Assembly (NCBI RefSeq): GCF_900090305.1
Contig: NZ_LT607751.1
Location: forward strand, 5,022,001 to 5,086,000
From: Micromonospora siamensis
GTDB taxonomy: Bacteria; Actinomycetota; Actinomycetes; Mycobacteriales; Micromonosporaceae
Direction: 5' to 3'
DNA length: 64,000 bases
Part shown: positions 58,805-64,000 of the stretch, one piece after another
Layout: every line of letters begins with the position of its first letter
How positions within the stretch are numbered: the first letter of the stretch is position 1
Made by a program: the position numbers and the translations under genes
The notes under the pieces: generated by a model
Seen by the model: the letters and a program-made list of their open reading frames with translations, nothing else
What the model was told of the DNA's origin: nothing
Database searches by the model: none

Positions 58805-60427
58805 TCAGCGGCGCTCGCCGCTGGCGATCTCCTCGCGCTCCGGTCGGGGCTCGACCGGCGGGTGACCCGGCGAGACCGGCGCCTCGGCGGGCCGCTCGAT
58901 CGGGTAGAAGAAGCCCCGGATGGCGGGCCCGAGGGCACCGAGCCGGTTCATCTTCTTCGGCACCACCCAGCCGACGTAGTCCAGCTCACCGTGACCGTCG
59001 TGGTCCGCCGCGGCCAGCGGCTGGTGGACCTCGACGAACCGGCCGTCCGGCAGCCGCTTGATGATGCCGGTCTCCACGCCGTGGGCCAGCACCTCCCGGT
59101 CGTGCTGCTGGAGGCCGAGGCAGAGCCGGTACGCGACGTAGTACGCCAGCGGCGGGACCACCAGCAGGCCGATCCGGCCCGCCCAGGTCATCGCGTTCAG
59201 GCTGATGTGGAACTTGTCGGCGATCACGTCGTTGCCGCCCGAGAGGGTCAGCACGATGTAGAAGGCCACCGCCATGGCGCCCACCGCGGTCCGGGCCGGA
59301 ACGTCCCGGGGCCGCTGGAGCAGGTTGTGGTGCTTGTAGTCCTTGAGCTGACGGGCCTCGAGGAACGGGTACATCGTCGACAGGCCCACCAGGATGCCGG
59401 GCAGCACGACCGTCGGCCAGAACAGCGGCGGGATGACGTACCCGTCGCCGATCGGGATGTTGATCTGCCAGGCCGGCATGAGTCGGGTCGAGCCGTCGAG
59501 GAACATGACGTACCAGTCGGGCTGGCTGGCCGCGGAGACCACCCACGCCTCGTACGGGCCGAAGTACCAGATCGGGTTGATCTGGAACAGGCCACCCATC
59601 AGGGCGATCACGCCGAAGACGACCATGAAGAAGCCGCCCTGCTTGAGCGCGTAGCGCGGGAACATCCGCTCGCCGACCACGTTCTCGTTGGTCCGGCCGG
59701 GGCCGGGCCACTGGGTGTGCTTCTGCTTGAAGACCAGGCCCAGGTGGGCGCTGATCAGGGCGACCAGCAGACCCGGGATGAGCAGCACGTGGGCGATGAA
59801 GAACCGGCTGATGATGATCTCACCCGGGAACTCGCCACCGAAGATCGACGAGGTCAGCCAGGAGCCGATCACCGGGATCGAGAGCATGATGCCGGAGGCG
59901 ATCCGCAGACCGGTGCCGGACAGGCCGTCGTCCGGCAGCGAGTAGCCGGTGAAGCCGGCGAGGAAGCCGACCCAGAACAGCAGCGAGCCGATGATCCAGT
60001 TCGTCTCACGCGGCTTGCGGAACGCGCCGGTGAAGAAGACCCGCATCATGTGCACCACGATCGCGGCCATGAACAGCAGCGCCGCCCAGTGGTGCATCTG
60101 CCGCATGATCAGGCCACCCCGGACGTCGAACGACAGGTCCAGGCTGGAGGCGTACGCGGCCGACATCGGCGTGCCCCGCAGCGGGGCGTAGCTGCCGTTG
60201 TAGACGACCTCGGTCATCGCGGGCTCGTAGAAGAAGGTCAGGAAGACACCGGTCATCAGCAGCACGACGAACGAGAAGAGCGCGATCTCGCCGAGCAGGA
60301 ACGACCAGTGGTCGGGGAAGACCTTGTTGAGCAGCTTGCGCAGCGGGGTGGCTACCTGGAAGCGGTCGTCCACCGCCCCGGCGGTCTTGGCCGGCAGCGC
60401 GGCCGCATCGAACTTTCGGCGCTTCAT
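58805..60427 (-). CDS. qcrB: Cytochrome bc1 complex cytochrome b subunit
   Basis: A 540-residue membrane protein, the quinol-oxidising core of the bc1 complex. Haem ligand histidines lie in MRQMHHWAALLF, PHVRV-like positions and SRFFIAHVLLIPG; the quinol-site motif reads SQPDWYVMF (PDWY, the actinobacterial form of PEWY). At least eight membrane helices are visible. The C-terminal 100 residues are a hydrophilic tail typical of actinobacteria. ATG at 60427 overlaps the stop of qcrA by four bases. It is the last gene of the ctaE-qcrCAB cluster and is followed by a strong terminator. It passes electrons from menaquinol to cytochrome c. Confidence 0.96.
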   Translation of the reverse strand: MKRRKFDAAALPAKTAGAVDDRFQVATPLRKLLNKVFPDHWSFLLGEIALFSFVVLLMTGVFLTFFYEPAMTEVVYNGSYAPLRGTPMSAAYASSLDLSFDVRGGLIMRQMHHWAALLFMAAIVVHMMRVFFTGAFRKPRETNWIIGSLLFWVGFLAGFTGYSLPDDGLSGTGLRIASGIMLSIPVIGSWLTSSIFGGEFPGEIIISRFFIAHVLLIPGLLVALISAHLGLVFKQKHTQWPGPGRTNENVVGERMFPRYALKQGGFFMVVFGVIALMGGLFQINPIWYFGPYEAWVVSAASQPDWYVMFLDGSTRLMPAWQINIPIGDGYVIPPLFWPTVVLPGILVGLSTMYPFLEARQLKDYKHHNLLQRPRDVPARTAVGAMAVAFYIVLTLSGGNDVIADKFHISLNAMTWAGRIGLLVVPPLAYYVAYRLCLGLQQHDREVLAHGVETGIIKRLPDGRFVEVHQPLAAADHDGHGELDYVGWVVPKKMNRLGALGPAIRGFFYPIERPAEAPVSPGHPPVEPRPEREEIASGERR

Positions 60428-61512
60428 GGCCGCTCCCAGAAGTCGGGACCGATGGTTTCGGTGTAGTCGGACTTCGCCACGAAGAAGCCCTCCTCGTCCA
60501 CCTCGATCGGCAGCTGGGGCAGCCGCCGGCTCGCCGGGCCGAAGATCGGCCGGGCGTTGTCGGTGATGAGGAACTGCGACTGGTGGCACGGGCAGAGCAG
60601 CCGGTTGGTCTGCTGCTCGTAGAGGCTGGCCGGGCAACCGGCGTGCGTGCAGATCTTGGAGAACGCCGCGTAGTTGCCCCACATGTAGTCGCCGTGGCCG
60701 ACGCGGGCGTTCGCCTCCCGGGACTTCTGCGCGTCGTCCTCGCGGAGGTGGATGAGCAGGGTCGGCGAGTCGGCGTGCTTGTTGCTCACCCCGTGCGGGA
60801 TGCCGGGGAACACGGTGAGCTGGCCACCGGCGCTGACGTCGGCCGGGCGGATCGGCCGGCCGTCCTCACGGATGAGCCGGATCCGCCCGCCACCCTCGGC
60901 CGGCGCGAAGCCGGTGGTGAACATCTGGTTGTTCTTGTGCGGGTTGGAGATCAGGCCACCGACCAGCGGGGCCGCGGCGACCGCGCCCACCGGCAGCAGG
61001 CCGGCGACCAGCGAGACGCCGAGCAGCGGCCGGCGCTTCACACCCAGCTCGTCGGCCAGGTAGAGCATGGTCTCGCCGGTGATCTTCCGGTCCTCCGCGG
61101 GGCCCGGCTGGTCGTGCCGGTCCTGGATCGAGACCTCCTTGGGCAGCAGCTTCTTGCCCCAGGTGAGGATGCCGAAGCCGACACCGAGCAGGGCCAGGCC
61201 CAGGGTGAGGCCGAGCAGCGGGGTGTAGAGCTTGTCACCACCCCGGCCGGCCTCCCACTTCCACGGCCACCAGATGTAGATCACCAGGAAGGCCGTCGCG
61301 GCCGCGCCGGTGAGCAGGAACATCAGGGCGACCGTACGGGTCAGGCGGCGCTCCGCCTTGCTGCCCGGGACGACCTGCTCCTCGTAGTGGACGATCTCGA
61401 TGTCGTCCCGGCGCGCGCCCTCCTGGACGATGTCGAACCGGGACGCGCGGGGGTCGTTGACGTCGAGCGGCTCCCGACCCTGCGGGGTCTGGTGCTCGGT
61501 GTGGATGCTCAT
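60424..61512 (-). CDS. qcrA: Rieske iron-sulfur subunit of the bc1 complex
   Basis: A 362-residue membrane protein. It has three N-terminal membrane helices (VALMFLLTGAAATAFLVIYI, LLGLTLGLALLGVGFGILTW, LLGVSLVAGLLPVGAVAAAP), the actinobacterial arrangement, and a soluble Rieske domain. The cluster ligands are CTHAGCPASLYEQ and LLCPCHQSQF. It moves electrons from quinol to cytochrome c. ATG at 61512; it overlaps qcrB by four bases and follows qcrC after 67 bases. Confidence 0.96.
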   Translation of the reverse strand: MSIHTEHQTPQGREPLDVNDPRASRFDIVQEGARRDDIEIVHYEEQVVPGSKAERRLTRTVALMFLLTGAAATAFLVIYIWWPWKWEAGRGGDKLYTPLLGLTLGLALLGVGFGILTWGKKLLPKEVSIQDRHDQPGPAEDRKITGETMLYLADELGVKRRPLLGVSLVAGLLPVGAVAAAPLVGGLISNPHKNNQMFTTGFAPAEGGGRIRLIREDGRPIRPADVSAGGQLTVFPGIPHGVSNKHADSPTLLIHLREDDAQKSREANARVGHGDYMWGNYAAFSKICTHAGCPASLYEQQTNRLLCPCHQSQFLITDNARPIFGPASRRLPQLPIEVDEEGFFVAKSDYTETIGPDFWERP

Positions 61513-61579
61513 GCCGCCACCTCGTTACGGGCGGTGCCGGTGCACGGCACCACGGCAATGGTACGCAGGATCTGCTCGG

Positions 61580-62416
61580 TCACGACTTGCCCGCAATCCA
61601 CAGGCTCGCGAAGACCAGCGCGACGATGCCGATCAGGAAGATCGCCAGGCCCTCGGTGGAGGGGCCGTACCGGCCCAGGTTGAACCCGCCCTGGTCCTGG
61701 TCGTGCTTCAGGGTCTCCTGGATGTAGGCGATGATGTCCGCCTTCTGCTCCGGAGTGATCTGGTTGTCACCGAAGACCGGCATGTTCTGCGGGCCGCTCA
61801 GCATGGCGGCGTAGATCTGCCGGTCGCTGGCCGGCTTGAGGCTCGGGGCGTACTTGCCGGAGGAGAGCGCGCCACCGCCACCGCCGAAGGCGTGGCACTG
61901 CGAGCAGTTGATCCGGAACAGCTCGCCACCGGCGGCCATGTCGGCGTTGCGGTGCAGGTCGTTGCCGGCCGGCACCTGCGGGCCGCCGCCGAGTTCCTGG
62001 ATGTACTGGCCGAGCTGGCGGACCTGCTCGTCGGTGAAGACCGGCGGCTTGCGCATCGCCTGGGCCTCCTGGCGGGCCATCGGCATCCGCCCCGAGCCCA
62101 CCTGGAACTCCACCGAGGCGGAGCCGACCCCGACCAGGCTGGGGCCACGACCCTCGACGCCCTGCGCGTTACGACCGTGGCAGGTCACGCAGCTCACGTC
62201 GAACAGCGCCTTGCCCTCGGCCGCGGCGCCGGTCAGCGGCGGATTCTCCTGCGCCTGCACTCCGGGGGCGAAGACGGTGTAGGCGCCGCCGGCCAGCGTC
62301 AGCGCGGCGATCAGCCGGACCGCGGCGCCCAGCCGGCGGCGGCCCCTGCTGCGCGCCGCGGGCCGCCCGCGCAGCCGCGCGAGCAGACCGCCTCGGCGGT
62401 CGTTGTCAGAAGTCAT
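61580..62416 (-). CDS. qcrC: Dihaem cytochrome c subunit of the bc1 complex
   Basis: A 278-residue membrane-anchored cytochrome. An N-terminal hydrophobic segment (LIAALTLAGGAYTVFAP) is followed by two CxxCH haem sites (VSCVTCHGRN and INCSQCHAFG) and a C-terminal membrane helix (GLAIFLIGIVALVFASLWIA). This dihaem QcrC replaces a soluble cytochrome c in actinobacteria and links bc1 directly to the aa3 oxidase in a supercomplex. ATG at 62416 is used. It lies 73 bases downstream of ctaE and 67 bases before qcrA, an ordinary operon arrangement. Confidence 0.96.
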   Translation of the reverse strand: MTSDNDRRGGLLARLRGRPAARSRGRRRLGAAVRLIAALTLAGGAYTVFAPGVQAQENPPLTGAAAEGKALFDVSCVTCHGRNAQGVEGRGPSLVGVGSASVEFQVGSGRMPMARQEAQAMRKPPVFTDEQVRQLGQYIQELGGGPQVPAGNDLHRNADMAAGGELFRINCSQCHAFGGGGGALSSGKYAPSLKPASDRQIYAAMLSGPQNMPVFGDNQITPEQKADIIAYIQETLKHDQDQGGFNLGRYGPSTEGLAIFLIGIVALVFASLWIAGKS

Positions 62417-62489
62417 GACCTGTGTCCTTAACCGGGTTGGACCTTGTCTCAGGGGACGGAGCAGCGGCGCGGTTCGTGACGCGCCAAGA

Positions 62490-63089
62490 TCACTGAAGCC
62501 AGTAGATCATGGCGTAGAGCCCGATCCACACGACGTCGACGAAGTGCCAGTAGTACGACACCACGATCGCCGAGGTCGCCTGGGCCGGCGTGAACCGGCC
62601 CATGGTCGTGCGGACCATGAAGATGATGAAGGCGATGAGACCGCCGGTCACGTGCAGGCCGTGGAAGCCGGTGGTCAGGTAGAACATCGACCCGTAACCG
62701 TCTCCGTTGATCTTCACGCCCTCGTGCACCAGCGTCCGGTACTCGTTCGCCTGGCCGAGCACGAAGATCAGGCCCATCACGAAGGTGATCGTGAACCACC
62801 GCCGCAGGGCGTGGACGTCACCCTTCTCGGCCGCGAAGACACCGAGCTGGCAGGTCACCGAGGACAACACCAGGATCACCGTGAAGGTGGTCGCGTACGG
62901 GATGTTGAGGACCTCGGTGTGCTTCTCCCACTGCTCCGGCGCCGCCGCGCGGATCGAGAAGTACATCGCGAACAGCGCCGCGAAGAACATGAGTTCGCTG
63001 GAGAGCCACACGATCGTCCCGACGCTGACCATGTTGGGACGCGTCAGGGAGTGGATCCGGCTCTTGTCAATGGCTGGGGCCGCAGTCAC
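62490..63089 (-). CDS. ctaE: Cytochrome c oxidase subunit III
   Basis: A 199-residue membrane protein with five helices. Conserved segments are [36 protein letters not shown] and [20 protein letters not shown]. It supports the aa3-type oxidase, whose subunits I and II are outside this window. GTG at 63089 fits the leaderless pattern: AATAAT ends 6 bases upstream on the minus strand. It heads the ctaE-qcrCAB operon, as in M. tuberculosis (Rv2193-Rv2196) and Streptomyces. Confidence 0.95.
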   Translation of the reverse strand: MTAAPAIDKSRIHSLTRPNMVSVGTIVWLSSELMFFAALFAMYFSIRAAAPEQWEKHTEVLNIPYATTFTVILVLSSVTCQLGVFAAEKGDVHALRRWFTITFVMGLIFVLGQANEYRTLVHEGVKINGDGYGSMFYLTTGFHGLHVTGGLIAFIIFMVRTTMGRFTPAQATSAIVVSYYWHFVDVVWIGLYAMIYWLQ

Positions 63090-63095
63090 GCCGTC

Positions 63096-63101
63096 ATTAT
63101 T
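63096..63101 (-). promoter_or_regulatory. -10 element of a leaderless ctaE promoter
   Basis: AATAAT on the minus strand (five of six bases match TATAAT) is followed by 6 bases and the GTG at 63089. It probably drives the whole ctaE-qcrCAB operon. Confidence 0.55.
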
Positions 63102-63184
63102 GCCCTTGACCGGCGCGAGCGATCAGCGGGGTGGCAAACCCGCGCCATACCCGGCCCGATCGTGGCGGTCCGGTTCGCCTGGCC

Positions 63185-63190
63185 TAGCCT
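63185..63190 (+). promoter_or_regulatory. -10 element of a leaderless oxidase assembly gene promoter
   Basis: TAGCCT, 7 bases, then the GTG at 63198. The divergent region between the two respiratory genes is only 108 bases. Confidence 0.5.
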
Positions 63191-63197
63191 GAAAAGC

Positions 63198-64000
63198 GTG
63201 CTGCACGTCGATTCGATCTTCGCCGCCACCTCGGCCGGGACCTCCGCGTTCGCCGCCGGGGGCGCCGGCACGCCGCCGCCGTTCACCGTGGCCCGGGTCT
63301 TCACCGAGTGGGAGCTGGACAGCTGGCTCGCCCTGGGCCTGGTGGTGGCCGCCGGGCTCTACCTCTACGGGGTGCACCGGTTGCGGCTGCGCGGCGACCG
63401 CTGGCCGGTCTCCCGGACGGTGTTCTTCCTCGGCCCGGGACTCGGCGGGATCGCCGCCGTCACCCTCTCCGGCCTGGGCGCGTACGACACCACGCTGCTG
63501 TCGGTGCACATGGTGCAGCACATGGTGCTCTCCATGATCGCGCCGATCTTCCTCGCCATCGGCGCCCCGGTCACCCTGGCGCTGCGCACCCTGCCGGTCC
63601 GGCCGCGCAAGCGGCTGCTGGCGGTCGTGCACAGCCGGCTGGCCCGGATCTACACGTTCCCGCTGGTGGCGTTCGCCATCTTCGTGGCCAACCCGTTCGT
63701 GCTCTACTTCACCGACCTCTACCGGTACACCCTCGAGCACGCCTGGGCGCACGAACTGGTGCACGCCCACTTCATCGCGACCGGCTGCGTCTTCTTCTGG
63801 CCGCTGCTCGGCCTCGACCCGCTGCCGGGCCGCTGGCCGTACCCGGGCCGGGCCCTGCTGATGCTGCTCTCGGTGCCGTTCCACACGGTGCTCGGGCTCA
63901 CGATCATGCAGAGCACCACGCTCTTCGGCGGCGACTGGTACCCGTCGCTCGGGCTGACCTGGTCCGACCCCTGGGACGACCAGGTGGTGGCCGGCGGAGT
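63198..64000 (+). CDS. Cytochrome c oxidase assembly protein (CtaG_Cox11/caa3-type), partial
   Basis: The gene runs off the right edge; 267 residues are visible from GTG at 63198. It is a polytopic membrane protein of the caa3_CtaG family: a helix LALGLVVAAGLYLYGVHRLR, then TTLLSVHMVQHMVLSMIAP with the conserved HMxxHM histidines that may bind copper, APVTLALRTLP, FVANPFVLYFTDLYRYT, and AHELVHAHFIATGCVFFWPL. Later VPFHTVLGLTIMQSTTLF is also typical. It assists assembly of the copper centres of the oxidase, in line with ctaE-qcrCAB directly divergent. The start is supported by the leaderless hexamer. Confidence 0.88.
   Translation, partial: MLHVDSIFAATSAGTSAFAAGGAGTPPPFTVARVFTEWELDSWLALGLVVAAGLYLYGVHRLRLRGDRWPVSRTVFFLGPGLGGIAAVTLSGLGAYDTTLLSVHMVQHMVLSMIAPIFLAIGAPVTLALRTLPVRPRKRLLAVVHSRLARIYTFPLVAFAIFVANPFVLYFTDLYRYTLEHAWAHELVHAHFIATGCVFFWPLLGLDPLPGRWPYPGRALLMLLSVPFHTVLGLTIMQSTTLFGGDWYPSLGLTWSDPWDDQVVAGG

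Overview
The window is about 73% GC with dense, short-spaced genes. Codon use, PIM-type glycosyltransferase, QcrCAB-CtaE respiratory genes, class F sortase, PASTA kinase and chitinolytic genes point to a mycelial actinobacterium. Gene order and protein style fit Micromonosporaceae (Micromonospora-like); this is inference from the sequence, not from a database search.

Much of the backbone matches, from memory, the gene order of the Mycobacterium tuberculosis Rv2172c-Rv2196 region: metF-like, polyprenyl synthetase, Rv2175c, pknL, class II DAHP synthase, Rv2179c exoribonuclease, plsC, SRPBCC protein (Rv2185c), fadD15, pimB', the DEDDh/UvrC-like nuclease (Rv2191) and ctaE-qcrCAB. Blocks absent from that mycobacterial order are interleaved: a chitin module at 12.4-16.3 kb (AA10 monooxygenase, AraC regulator, GH18 chitinase), a DUF4397/class F sortase pair, proC and a PPi-type phosphofructokinase, a CRP-like regulator next to a zinc-ribbon/adenylate cyclase/AAA protein, trehalose-6-phosphate synthase, a flavin monooxygenase coupled to a serine-less alpha/beta hydrolase, a glucokinase block, a two-component system, and a DUF574 methyltransferase coupled to a GGDEF-EAL protein.

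Layout: 0-1.8 kb carotenoid-type glycosyltransferase and CrtI-like desaturase; 1.8-6.2 kb phospholipid synthase, MetF, an XRE/TPR-like regulator and polyprenyl synthase; 6.2-12.3 kb PknL and its likely substrate, endonuclease IV, threonine aldolase, DAHP synthase; 12.4-18.8 kb secreted hydrolases, glutathione peroxidase and an F420-reductase-like protein; 18.9-26.4 kb sortase, amino-acid enzymes, PFK, RNase and CRP; 26.4-33.8 kb cyclase-ATPase, acyltransferase, OtsA; 33.8-39.5 kb monooxygenase, glucokinase and hypothetical proteins; 39.6-46.9 kb FadD15, two-component pair, methyltransferase/c-di-GMP pair and a regulator remnant; 47-53.2 kb PimB', M48 protease, NYN protein and the nuclease fusion; 53.3-57.8 kb RelA/SpoT homologue, NUDIX/nucleotidyltransferase/Lrp chain, DUF4142; 57.8-64 kb MerR regulator and the cytochrome bc1/oxidase genes.

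Two things stand out beyond the genes. First, at least a dozen start codons sit 6-7 nt after a TAnnnT-type -10 hexamer, the signature of leaderless transcripts. Second, two repeat families occur twice each: a short hairpin beginning GTTGATCATGAAGTT between convergent genes (6.2 and 9.7 kb), and a roughly 240-bp element with long inverted arms (21.9 and 36.1 kb). I saw no tRNA, rRNA, CRISPR array, transposase or prophage.
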